A stretch of 64,000 bases of DNA from Burkholderia sp. FERM BP-3421 (GTDB lineage Bacteria > Pseudomonadota > Gammaproteobacteria > Burkholderiales > Burkholderiaceae). Location of the stretch: the NCBI RefSeq assembly GCF_028657905.1, contig NZ_CP117782.1:3100001-3164000 (forward strand), read 5' to 3'. A program made the translations under genes and the position numbers. This document shows, piece by piece, positions 54,798 through 62,731 of this stretch; the first letter of the stretch is position 1; each line of letters starts with the position of its first letter. Below the pieces are notes generated by a model. The model was given only the letters and a program-made list of their open reading frames with translations, had not been told where the DNA came from and made no database searches.

Positions 54798-55952
54798 ATG
54801 CAGAGCGCCGCCGCGCCCCGTTCGAAGCTGCCCGACGTCGGCACGACGATCTTCACCGTGATCGGCCAGCTGGCCGCCGAATACGATGCGCTGAACCTGT
54901 CGCAGGGGGCGCCCAACTTCGCGCCCGACCCGGCGCTCGTCGAGCGCGCGAGCCGCGCGATGCGCGACGGACACAATCAGTACGCGCCGATGGCCGGCGT
55001 CGCCGCGCTGCGCGACGCGCTCGCTGACAAGACCGAGCGCCTGTACGGCACCCGCTACGATCCGGCCACGGAGATCACCGTGGTCGCGAGCGCGAGCGAG
55101 GGGCTCTACGCGGCGATCAGCGCGCTCGTGCATCCCGGCGACGAGGTGATCTACTTCGAGCCGTCGTTCGACAGCTATGCGCCGATCGTGCGCCTGCAGG
55201 GCGCGACGCCCGTCGCGCTCAAGCTCGCGGCGCCGACGTTCCGGATCGACTGGGACGCGGTCGCGGCCGCGCTCACGCCGCGCACGCGCATGCTGATCCT
55301 CAACACGCCGCACAATCCGACCGCGACGATCCTCGGCGACGACGATCTCGTGCGGCTCGCGGCGCTCACGCGCGACACCGGCATCGTGATTCTGTCGGAC
55401 GAGGTGTACGAGCACGTCGTGTTCGACGGCGCGCGCCATCTCGGCATGGCGCGCGACCCCGCGCTCGCGGCGCGCAGCGTGATCGTGTCGTCGTTCGGCA
55501 AGTCGTATCACGTGACCGGCTGGCGGATCGGCTATTGCCTCGCGCCCGCCGCGCTGATGGACGAGATCCGCAAGGTGCATCAGTTCATGGTGTTCTCGGC
55601 CGATACGCCGATGCAGCATGCGTTCGCCGAGACGCTCGCGGAGCCGTCCTCGTATCTCGGGCTCGGCGCGTTCTACCAGCGCAAGCGCGACCTGTTCGCC
55701 GCTGCGCTCGCCGGGTCGCGCTTCGAACTGCTGCCGAGCGAGGGCTCGTTCTTCATGCTCGCGCGCTTCCGGCATTTTTCCGACGAATCCGACAGCGCGT
55801 TCGTGCAGCGGCTGATTCGCGACGCGCGCGTCGCGACGATCCCGTTGTCGGCGTTCTACACGGACGGCACCGACACGGGCTTGATCCGCCTCAGCTTCGC
55901 GAAGGACGACGCGACGCTGCTCGAAGGCGCGCGGCGCCTGTGTGGCGTGTGA
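54798..55952 (+). CDS. PLP-dependent aminotransferase (methionine aminotransferase YbdL-like)
   Basis: 384 residues, with AGGAGGAG before ATG 54798. A class I/II aminotransferase: PLP lysine Lys235 in SSFGKSYHVTGWRIGY, and LNTPHNPTATIL and DEVYEHVVFD as cofactor motifs. NLSQGAPNFAPDP marks the kynurenine/methionine aminotransferase (YbdL) branch. It lies 35 bp before an amino-acid binding protein, suggesting joint uptake and deamination of methionine or an aromatic amino acid. Confidence 0.92.
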   Translation: MQSAAAPRSKLPDVGTTIFTVIGQLAAEYDALNLSQGAPNFAPDPALVERASRAMRDGHNQYAPMAGVAALRDALADKTERLYGTRYDPATEITVVASASEGLYAAISALVHPGDEVIYFEPSFDSYAPIVRLQGATPVALKLAAPTFRIDWDAVAAALTPRTRMLILNTPHNPTATILGDDDLVRLAALTRDTGIVILSDEVYEHVVFDGARHLGMARDPALAARSVIVSSFGKSYHVTGWRIGYCLAPAALMDEIRKVHQFMVFSADTPMQHAFAETLAEPSSYLGLGAFYQRKRDLFAAALAGSRFELLPSEGSFFMLARFRHFSDESDSAFVQRLIRDARVATIPLSAFYTDGTDTGLIRLSFAKDDATLLEGARRLCGV

Positions 55953-55987
55953 CGCCGCGCATTCCACTGTTGCCAAGGAGAATTTCG

Positions 55988-56791
55988 ATGAAACGATTGA
56001 CCTTCCGATTCGCGCTGGCCGGCGCGCTGGGCTTGCTTTGCATCGCGGGCGGCGGCGCGGCGTGGGCCGCCGATGCGTCGCAGACGCTGCGCTTCGGCGT
56101 CGAGGCGCAGTATCCGCCGTTCGAATCGAAGGCGGCCGACGGTTCGCTGCAGGGTTTCGACATCGATGTCGGCAATGCGGTCTGCCAGGCGGCGAAGCTT
56201 AGCTGCAAATGGGTCGAGACGTCGTTCGACGGCTTGATCCCGGCCCTGCAGGGGCGCAAGTTCGATGCGATCAATTCGTCGATGAACGCCACCGCGCAGC
56301 GACGCCAGGCGATCGATTTCTCGACGATCGTCTATCACGTGCCGACCCGTTTGATCGCGCGCGTGTCGAGCGGGCTCGGCTCCACACCCGAGGTGCTCAA
56401 GGGGCGCAGGGTGGGCGTGCTGCAGGGCTCGATCCAGGAGACCTACGCGAAGGTGCACTGGGCGCCGGCGGGCGTGGGCGTCGTGTCGTACCAGGACCAG
56501 AATCAGGCCTATGCGGACCTCGTCGCCGGGCGGCTCGACGCGACGCTGGTGCTCGCGCCGGCTGGTCAGCGCGGGTTCCTGTCGCGTCCGGACAGCAAGG
56601 GCTTCGGGTTCGTCGGCGAGCCGGTGCGCGACGAGCGGATCCTCGGCAACGGCGTGGCGTTCGGTGTGCGCAAGGGCGACGACGCGCTGCGCGTGCGCCT
56701 GAACGCGGCGATCGAGCGGCTCAAGGCCGACGGCACCGTGGCGGCGCTGGGCCGCAAGTATTTCGGCGAGATCGATATTTCCGTGCGGTGA
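55988..56791 (+). CDS. Polar amino-acid ABC transporter binding protein (SBP family 3)
   Basis: 267 residues, with AAGGAGA before ATG 55988. The signal peptide ends GAAWAAD (about 28), then LRFGVEAQYPPFESKAADGSL, the family 3 start. GFDIDVGNAVCQAAKLSCKWVE and the FDAINSSMNATAQRRQAIDFS block are typical of Arg/Lys/His binding proteins. It is co-oriented with the aminotransferase; no permease lies next to it. Confidence 0.92.
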   Translation: MKRLTFRFALAGALGLLCIAGGGAAWAADASQTLRFGVEAQYPPFESKAADGSLQGFDIDVGNAVCQAAKLSCKWVETSFDGLIPALQGRKFDAINSSMNATAQRRQAIDFSTIVYHVPTRLIARVSSGLGSTPEVLKGRRVGVLQGSIQETYAKVHWAPAGVGVVSYQDQNQAYADLVAGRLDATLVLAPAGQRGFLSRPDSKGFGFVGEPVRDERILGNGVAFGVRKGDDALRVRLNAAIERLKADGTVAALGRKYFGEIDISVR

Positions 56792-56847
56792 GCGAGTGGG
56801 CGCGCGGGAGGTTCCCGTGCGCGATCGTGAGGCCGGTCTTGCTTGAA

Positions 56848-56951
56848 CGCTCACCTCGGGCGCTCACCTCGGGCACTTACCTCGGGCACTTACCTCGGGC
56901 ACTTACCTCGGGCACTTACCTCGGGCGCTTACCTCAGGCGCTTACCTCAGG
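56848..56951. repeat. 13-bp minisatellite A, 8 copies
   Basis: Eight tandem 13-mers, of CGCTCACCTCGGG (2), CACTTACCTCGGG (4) and CGCTTACCTCAGG (2) type, fill 56848-56951. The last unit covers the stop codon of the minus-strand PadR gene (56947-56949). 13 bp is not a multiple of three, so copy-number change cannot keep a reading frame. The related array at 61275 has the same unit length. Confidence 0.93.
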
Positions 56952-57555
56952 CGTCCGCCTGCGACAGGCGTTCGGCGATGTCCCGCAGCCATGCCTCGCT
57001 CCAGGTCAGCGCGCCGACCTTCAAATGCTCGACGACGCTGCGCACCCAGCCCAGCTCGGCTTTGAGCGTCGCCTCCAGCAGTTCGCTATCCAGCAGGAAC
57101 AGGCGTGGAATCTGCCGCGCCTGCGCTTCATTGCGCGCGGCTTCAAGGCGCGCCAGTTCACTTTCGAGCGCGCCGATGCGCGCGTCGAGCTGGCGCCGCG
57201 CATCCTCGACCGACAGCAGCGGCAGGATCGACAACGCAACCGGAAACGACGGGAATTCGCGCGCGGGTTCCGCGAGCTGCTCGCGCAGCCACGCGCGCGC
57301 CGTGTCGCGGCCCAGGTTGGTGATCGCGTAGACGGTGCGCTCGGGAAACGCGCCGTCGCGCGCGGTGTCGTGCACGACGATCAGCGCGTCGCGCAGCAGA
57401 CGGTCGAGGGTCTGGTACAGGCTGTTGCGCTGCCGGACGTTGATGACCTCGTCCTTGCCGCGCAGCTTGATCAACTGCTGGATGCGGTAGGCGTGCATCG
57501 GCGCTTCGGTGAGCATGGCAAGCACGGCCAGCGCCAGGGGGGAGTAGCGAGACAT
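56947..57555 (-). CDS. PadR-family transcriptional regulator
   Basis: 202 residues. The N-terminal winged helix (SPLALAVLAMLTEAPMHAYRIQQLI...SLYQTLDRLLRDALIVV) is followed by a C-terminal helical dimer domain, fitting the PadR Vir-like subgroup with a long C-terminus. It is near an inverted AT-rich stretch (57556-57600: TTCATTTATGTCTAGTTATT) that likely carries its own operator. Target genes are unknown. Its 3' end borders minisatellite A. Confidence 0.9.
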   Translation of the reverse strand: MSRYSPLALAVLAMLTEAPMHAYRIQQLIKLRGKDEVINVRQRNSLYQTLDRLLRDALIVVHDTARDGAFPERTVYAITNLGRDTARAWLREQLAEPAREFPSFPVALSILPLLSVEDARRQLDARIGALESELARLEAARNEAQARQIPRLFLLDSELLEATLKAELGWVRSVVEHLKVGALTWSEAWLRDIAERLSQADA

Positions 57556-57647
57556 GATATGAATAGTTCATTTATGTCTAGTTATTCTATGACTAGTCAT
57601 GAATGAACTCAAGCCGGAACTCATCCGCCCCGGCCGTCCGCCAGCCC

Positions 57648-58079
57648 TTAGCCGACGTGCGTGCGCTTCGCGGGCGGCGCGACGGTTTCCATCGTCGCGA
57701 GGCCATGCACGATGCCGCAGTCCTCGACCGTATGCTCGCCCTGGCATTGCTCGCGCAGCACGGCGAGCTGCGTCTTCAGGTGCTGCAGCTCGGTCAGGCG
57801 CGCCTCGACGTGGCCGATGTGCTCGTCGAGCAGCGTGTTGATCGAGTCGCAGCGGTCGGCGGGATCGTCGGTCAGGCGCAGCAGCGCGCGAATCTCGTCG
57901 TGCGTCATGTCGAGCGCGCGGCAATTGCGGATGAAGCGCAGGCGCTCGACGTGCGTCTCCGTGTAGTTGCGGTAGTTCGAATCGGTCCGCTCCGCATCGG
58001 GCATCAGGCCCTCTTTCTCGTAAAAACGGATCGTCTCGGGAGTGCAGCGGGCGGCCTTGGCCAATTCACCGATCTTCAT
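57648..58079 (-). CDS. cadR: MerR-family Cd(II)/Pb(II)-responsive regulator
   Basis: 143 residues from ATG 58079 (MKIGELAKAARCTPETIRFYEKEGL, the MerR HTH). Metal-binding cysteines expected for CadR/PbrR are present: Cys77 (ADRCDS), Cys112 (REQCQG) and Cys121 (VEDCGI). Positions fit CadR more closely than ZntR. It is divergent from the pump gene, with its operator at 58101-58131. A short C-terminal tail follows the last cysteine. Confidence 0.94.
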   Translation of the reverse strand: MKIGELAKAARCTPETIRFYEKEGLMPDAERTDSNYRNYTETHVERLRFIRNCRALDMTHDEIRALLRLTDDPADRCDSINTLLDEHIGHVEARLTELQHLKTQLAVLREQCQGEHTVEDCGIVHGLATMETVAPPAKRTHVG

Positions 58080-58100
58080 TCCACTCTCCTTACGGAACAC

Positions 58101-58131
58101 TTGACCCTGTAGTGGCTTCAAGGTGTTAACT
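58101..58131 (+). promoter_or_regulatory. MerR-type cadA promoter with 19-bp spacer
   Basis: -35 TTGACC (58101-58106), a 19-bp spacer and -10 TTAACT (58126-58131). The spacer carries the imperfect dyad ACCCTGTAGTGG/CTTCAAGGT. The layout follows PbrR/CadR promoters, where metal-bound regulator untwists the long spacer. Confidence 0.9.
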
Positions 58132-58160
58132 GTACACCGTCAGCTAATCAGGAGGTTGCA

Positions 58161-60902
58161 ATGACCGAAGCCACCCAGGCGCGAGACCGGCTCCGCGACG
58201 CGGAACATGTCCACGACGAAACGTGCGCAGGCGCGCACGGGCACGCTCATCGCGGCCATGCACAGGGCCAGGACGGCCACGTTCATGGCGCGCCGGGGCG
58301 CGTCGATGCGCCGCGTGCGCAAACGCACGATCACGCGCACGGTGCGGGCTGCGGCCACGACCACGAACATGGCCGCGAGCACGAGCATGCACCGGCTCGC
58401 GGGGGCGTCGATACGCCGCGCGGCAAGGCGCACGAGCATGCGCACGGCGAGGGTTGCAGCCACGACCATGAGCACGATCAAGTCGTCGTTCGCGAGGGCG
58501 TCGATACGCCGCGCGCGGACGGGCGCGAGCACGCGCATGACCACGCGCACGGCGGGGGTTGCAGCCACGACCATGAGCAAGCATCCGTTCGCGAGGGTGT
58601 CGATACGCCGCGCACAAAGGAGCACGAGCACACGCACGGCGCGAGCTGCGGTCATAGCCACGATCACGCTCATGCGCACGACCACGACCACGACCACGCG
58701 CACGACCACGGCACAGACAGCTGCTGCGCGCCGGCCGCGCTCGCACTCGCGCCGCTGCCGGGGGCCAGCGCGGCCGCGAACGGCAACCTGCGTTCGGCGT
58801 TCCGGATCATGCAGATGGACTGCCCGACCGAGGAAACGCTGATCCGCAAGAAGCTCGGCGGCATGAAGGAAGTGGCGACGCTCGAATTCAACCTGATGCA
58901 GCGCATGCTGACGGTCGAGCACGTGCCGGGCGCGGAAGCCGCGATCACGAGCGCGATCCGTTCGCTCGGCATGACGCCGGAAGCCGCCGGCAACGCCGGC
59001 CCCGGCCCCGCGGCGCTGCCCGCCGAGCGCGCGAAGCCGTGGTGGCCGCTCGCGCTGGCGGGCGTCGCGGCGATCGCGTCGGAGGCGGCCACCTGGTTCG
59101 GGCTGCCGACCTGGCTCGCGGCCGCGCTCGCGGTGCTGGCGGTCGCTGCCTGCGGCCTCACCACCTACAAGAAAGGCTGGATCGCGATCCGCAACGGCAA
59201 CCTCAACATCAATGCGCTGATGAGCATTGCGGTGACGGGCGCGATGGTGATCGGTCAATGGCCGGAGGCCGCGATGGTGATGGTGTTGTTCACCATCGCG
59301 GAATTGATCGAGGCGAAGTCGCTCGATCGCGCGCGCAACGCGATCCAGGGGCTCATGCGGCTCGCGCCGGACACCGCCACGGTGCGCCAGCCCGACGGCT
59401 CGTGGGCGACCATCGAGGCGGCGCAGGTCGTGCTCGGCGCGGTGGTGCGCGTGAAGCCGGGCGAGCGCATCGGCCTCGACGGCGAGATCGTGTCCGGCCG
59501 CTCGACCGTGAACCAGGCGCCGATCACCGGCGAAAGCCTGCCCGTCGAAAAAGGCCAGGGCGATCCGGTGTTCGCCGGCACCATCAACGAATCGGGCTCG
59601 TTCGAGTATCGGGTCACGGCCGTGGCGGGCAACACCACGCTCGCGCGCATCATCCACGCCGTCGAGGAGGCGCAGGGCGCCAAGGCGCCGACGCAGCGCT
59701 TCGTCGATCAGTTCGCGCGGGTCTATACGCCGGTCGTGTTCGCGATCGCCTTGCTGGTCGCGATCGTGCCGCCGCTCCTGATCGACGGCGCATGGCGCGA
59801 CTGGATCTACCGCGCGCTGGTGCTGCTCGTGATCGCGTGTCCGTGCGCGCTGGTGATCTCGACGCCGGTGACGATCGTGTCCGGCCTCGCGGCGGCCGCG
59901 CGACGCGGCATTCTCGTGAAGGGCGGCGTGTACCTGGAGGAAGGCCGCAAGCTGGTCTGGCTGGCACTCGACAAGACCGGCACGATCACGCACGGCAAGC
60001 CGGTGCAGACCGATTTCGAGCTGCGCGCGGCCGATGTCGACGCGGCGCGCGTGCGCCATCTGGCGGCCAGTCTCGCGAGCCGTTCCGACCACCCGGTGTC
60101 GCAGGCGGTTGCGGCGGCGGCGCGCGGCGACGCGGCGCCGGCCGGCGCGTTCGCGGAAGTGGCCGAGTTCGAGGCGATCCCCGGGCGCGGCGTGCGCGGC
60201 ACGATCGACGGCACGGCCTACTGGCTCGGCAACCATCGCCTCGTCGAGGAGCTGAAGCGTTGCTCGCCTGCGCTGGAAGAGCGGCTTGACGCGCTCGAGA
60301 AGCAGGGCAAGACGGTCGTGATGCTGATCGACGCCGCGCGGGTGCTGGGGCTGTTCGCAGTCGCGGACACGGTGAAGGAGACGAGCCGCGAGGCTGTCGC
60401 TGAACTGCACGCGCTCGGCATCCGCACCGCGATGCTGACGGGCGACAACCCGCATACGGCGTCGGCGATCGCGGCCCAGGTCGGGATCGACGATGCGCGC
60501 GGCAACCAGCTGCCCGAAGACAAGCTCGCGGCGGTCAACGAGCTGGCGGCGGGGCCGGGCGCGGTCGGGATGGTCGGCGATGGCATCAACGACGCGCCGG
60601 CGCTCGCGCGCGCTGATATCGGTTTCGCGATGGGCGCGATGGGCACCGATACGGCGATCGAGACGGCCGACGTCGCGCTGATGGACGACGACCTGCGCAA
60701 GATTCCCGCGTTCGTGCGCCTGTCGCGCGCGACCCACCGCGTGCTGGTGCAGAACATCGGTTTCGCGTTGCTGGTGAAGCTGGTGTTCCTCGGTCTCACT
60801 ATCGCGGGGCTCGGCACGATGTGGATGGCGGTGTTCGCGGATGCGGGCGCGAGCCTGATCGTGGTCGGCAACGGCCTGCGTCTATTGCGTCAACAACGTT
60901 GA
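58161..60902 (+). CDS. cadA: P1B-type heavy-metal ATPase (Cd/Zn/Pb export) with His-rich repeats
   Basis: 913 residues, with AGGAGG before the ATG at 58161. Residues 15-190 are His/Asp/Glu-rich, with four imperfect repeats around VD(A/T)PR...H-H-H-HGxGCxHDHEH (starting near 48, 83, 114, 147). An HMA-like domain with MDCPTEE (Cys221) follows. The pump core has TGES, the CPC membrane motif (Cys560-Pro-Cys562) and phosphorylated Asp604 in DKTGT. It exports Cd2+, Zn2+ or Pb2+ to the periplasm under CadR control. Confidence 0.95.
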   Translation: MTEATQARDRLRDAEHVHDETCAGAHGHAHRGHAQGQDGHVHGAPGRVDAPRAQTHDHAHGAGCGHDHEHGREHEHAPARGGVDTPRGKAHEHAHGEGCSHDHEHDQVVVREGVDTPRADGREHAHDHAHGGGCSHDHEQASVREGVDTPRTKEHEHTHGASCGHSHDHAHAHDHDHDHAHDHGTDSCCAPAALALAPLPGASAAANGNLRSAFRIMQMDCPTEETLIRKKLGGMKEVATLEFNLMQRMLTVEHVPGAEAAITSAIRSLGMTPEAAGNAGPGPAALPAERAKPWWPLALAGVAAIASEAATWFGLPTWLAAALAVLAVAACGLTTYKKGWIAIRNGNLNINALMSIAVTGAMVIGQWPEAAMVMVLFTIAELIEAKSLDRARNAIQGLMRLAPDTATVRQPDGSWATIEAAQVVLGAVVRVKPGERIGLDGEIVSGRSTVNQAPITGESLPVEKGQGDPVFAGTINESGSFEYRVTAVAGNTTLARIIHAVEEAQGAKAPTQRFVDQFARVYTPVVFAIALLVAIVPPLLIDGAWRDWIYRALVLLVIACPCALVISTPVTIVSGLAAAARRGILVKGGVYLEEGRKLVWLALDKTGTITHGKPVQTDFELRAADVDAARVRHLAASLASRSDHPVSQAVAAAARGDAAPAGAFAEVAEFEAIPGRGVRGTIDGTAYWLGNHRLVEELKRCSPALEERLDALEKQGKTVVMLIDAARVLGLFAVADTVKETSREAVAELHALGIRTAMLTGDNPHTASAIAAQVGIDDARGNQLPEDKLAAVNELAAGPGAVGMVGDGINDAPALARADIGFAMGAMGTDTAIETADVALMDDDLRKIPAFVRLSRATHRVLVQNIGFALLVKLVFLGLTIAGLGTMWMAVFADAGASLIVVGNGLRLLRQQR

Positions 60903-60915
60903 ACGGAGGCGGAAG

Positions 60916-61233
60916 ATGAGTCTGCTCAAATGGATCACCGGCGGCCACGGCCGCGGACATGGCGGGGGTTTTTCGCGCGGGCACGGCGGCGGGCACGGCG
61001 GCTACGGCTGGGGCAACCAGGGCGGCCATTCGAACGGTGGCTTTCCGCCGCCGTCGGGCAGCGGTCCGCTGCAAAACCTGGCTTGTGCGCGCTGCGGCGC
61101 GCTCAACGGCGCGGCTGCGCAGTTCTGTTCGCAATGCGGCGTGTCGCAGAAGCCCGCCGCGTGCGGCAAATGCAGCGCGGCGCTCGATGCGGCCGCGCGC
61201 TTCTGCCAGCGGTGCGGGACGCAGGTCGCCTAG
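60916..61233 (+). CDS. Double zinc-ribbon protein with Gly/His-rich N-terminus
   Basis: 105 residues; begins 13 bp after cadA, so co-transcribed. Residues 9-45 are Gly/His/Ser-rich. Two zinc ribbons follow: CARCGALNGAAAQFCSQCG and CGKCSAALDAAARFCQRCG. It could buffer Zn2+ or Cd2+ or bind a partner. Zinc-ribbon proteins of this type are often of unknown function; the link to metal export is from position. Confidence 0.85.
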   Translation: MSLLKWITGGHGRGHGGGFSRGHGGGHGGYGWGNQGGHSNGGFPPPSGSGPLQNLACARCGALNGAAAQFCSQCGVSQKPAACGKCSAALDAAARFCQRCGTQVA

Positions 61234-61274
61234 ACCAGGCGCGGGCCGGAGGGCGGGCGGATGCCCGCCCTCCG

Positions 61275-61555
61275 GCGCTTTCACTCGGCGCTTTCACTCG
61301 GCGCTTTCACTCGGCGCTTTCACTCGGCGCTTTCACTCGGCGCTTTCACTCGGCGCTTTCACTCGGCGCTTTCACTCGGCGCTTTCACTCGGCGCTTTCA
61401 CTCGGCGCTTTCACTCGGCGCTTTCACTCGGCGCTTTCACTCGGCGCTTTCACTCGGCGCTTTCACTCGGCGCTTTCACTCGGCGCTTTCACTCGGCGCT
61501 TTCACTCGGCGCTTTCACTCGGCGCTTTCACTCGGCGCTTTCACTCGGCGCTTTC
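61275..61555. repeat. 13-bp minisatellite B, 21 full copies plus a partial
   Basis: The unit GCGCTTTCACTCG is repeated 21 times from 61275 to 61547, apparently without change, followed by the partial GCGCTTTC. It ends three bases before the stop codon of the minus-strand AraC gene (61558-61560). Array A at 56848 has the same unit length, a similar sequence (rotated: GGCGCTTACCTCA against GGCGCTTTCACTC) and the same position. Near-identity of the units suggests recent expansion. Confidence 0.97.
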
Positions 61556-61557
61556 CT

Positions 61558-62427
61558 TCACCGCAGCGGCAGATGGATTTCCGTCAGCAGCTCGGCGGGG
61601 CGCACCTCCTGCGGCGAATTCAGATACAGCTCGAACGACGGCGCGTCGGCCGCCTCGCGGCCCGAGTCCGGCAGCCAGGTGCCGTACAGCCAGTCGTAGG
61701 TCTCGGCAAGCTGTTGGTAAGGCCCGCGATGCGTGAGCACCGCATATTCGCCGCCCGCGATCACGGTGCGCGCCACCGGCGGCTCGACCGTCACGCCGGC
61801 CGCGCGCGGCCCCAGCGCGAAGCAGGCCTTCGAACGCAACTGCGCGGCGGGCGTCGCATCCGGATCGTCATAGAAGATGCCGATGCAGCGCGTGTCCGGA
61901 CCGAACAGGTCGCGCACGCCGATCCAGCCCGCGAGTTGCTCGAACGCGAGACCGATCTCCGGATACGGGCCGACATGGTCCACCGACAACACCTCGATCG
62001 GATCGAGGTGACGCAAGACGACTTCATGCTGGGTCATGGATGACGCTCCTGGTTGCGATGAAAGGGCGGGTTGCGCCACGCGCCGGCTCCGGTACTGCGC
62101 GGGCGGCATGCCGAACGCGTCGCGAAACGCGCGGCTGAACGCATGCGGCGAGCCGTAGCCGGCGCGCTGCGCGATGTCGCTGATCGGCCGCCCCGTCCGG
62201 ATCAGGTCGTCCGCCGCGCGTGCGAGCCGGATGCGCCGCACGGTCGCCACCACCGACTCACCGTAGAGCCCCTGGTAGATCCGGTGCCAGTGATAGGGCG
62301 ACAGACACGCAACCTCGGCGAGCCGGTTCAGGTCCAGCGGTTCGTCGAGGTGGGCGCGGATATACGCATGCACGCGCGCGAGGCGGGCGTGGTAGCGGGT
62401 CCAGCAGGCGGGCAGGGTGGCGGTCAT
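61558..62427 (-). CDS. AraC-family regulator with GyrI-like ligand-binding domain
   Basis: 289 residues. The N-terminal AraC HTH pair (about 16-115; LNRLAEVACLSPYHWHRIYQGLYGES, then ISDIAQRAGYGSPHAFSRAFRDAFG) precedes a GyrI/BmrR-like domain (about 135-289; YPEIGLAFEQLAGWIG, GGEYAVLTHRGPYQQLAETYDWLYGTWLP). This Rob-like layout usually senses small hydrophobic or cationic compounds. Its 3' end borders minisatellite B. Confidence 0.94.
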   Translation of the reverse strand: MTATLPACWTRYHARLARVHAYIRAHLDEPLDLNRLAEVACLSPYHWHRIYQGLYGESVVATVRRIRLARAADDLIRTGRPISDIAQRAGYGSPHAFSRAFRDAFGMPPAQYRSRRVAQPALSSQPGASSMTQHEVVLRHLDPIEVLSVDHVGPYPEIGLAFEQLAGWIGVRDLFGPDTRCIGIFYDDPDATPAAQLRSKACFALGPRAAGVTVEPPVARTVIAGGEYAVLTHRGPYQQLAETYDWLYGTWLPDSGREAADAPSFELYLNSPQEVRPAELLTEIHLPLR

Positions 62428-62731
62428 CGGCGCGGCGCGGCGGCGGCGGAACAGGCGCTCACCTTAGCACGTCGCCTTTTGACAAATCTTGCGCTCCGCA
62501 CCGGTTCCGCGCCCGCGTCGCGCGGGCGTCCGCCCTTATATCTGGCACTATTTAACGCGGCATGGTGCGCGTGGCCGTAACGATTTGCTGATCAATGTTT
62601 AAGTACGGTGAAAAACGATTGAATCCGCCATCGTTCCCCGTGTAAGGTCGCGCTGGCAGCCCCGATTTTTCGGAGTCCGCAGGTTGTCCATCGATGTCCA
62701 ACCGCAGCAACACGCTTTCGGGAGAGAACAA
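62428..62731. other. Intergenic region before the channel gene
   Basis: A 304-bp gap between two divergent genes. It contains TTGACA at 62479-62484, with no good -10 partner, and AT-richer sequence around 62535-62650 (for example GTTTAAGTACGGTG). No gene is seen. Confidence 0.5.

Noticed and set aside
61275..61555. CRISPR array
   Set aside because: Units are only 13 bp and directly adjacent, with no spacers, and no cas genes are nearby.
60930..62043. Plus-strand frames with a repeated peptide (SALSLGAFTRRFH) across the 13-bp array
   Set aside because: Three 13-bp units equal 13 codons, so any open frame becomes periodic. The frames run through the real AraC gene in antisense and have no start signals.
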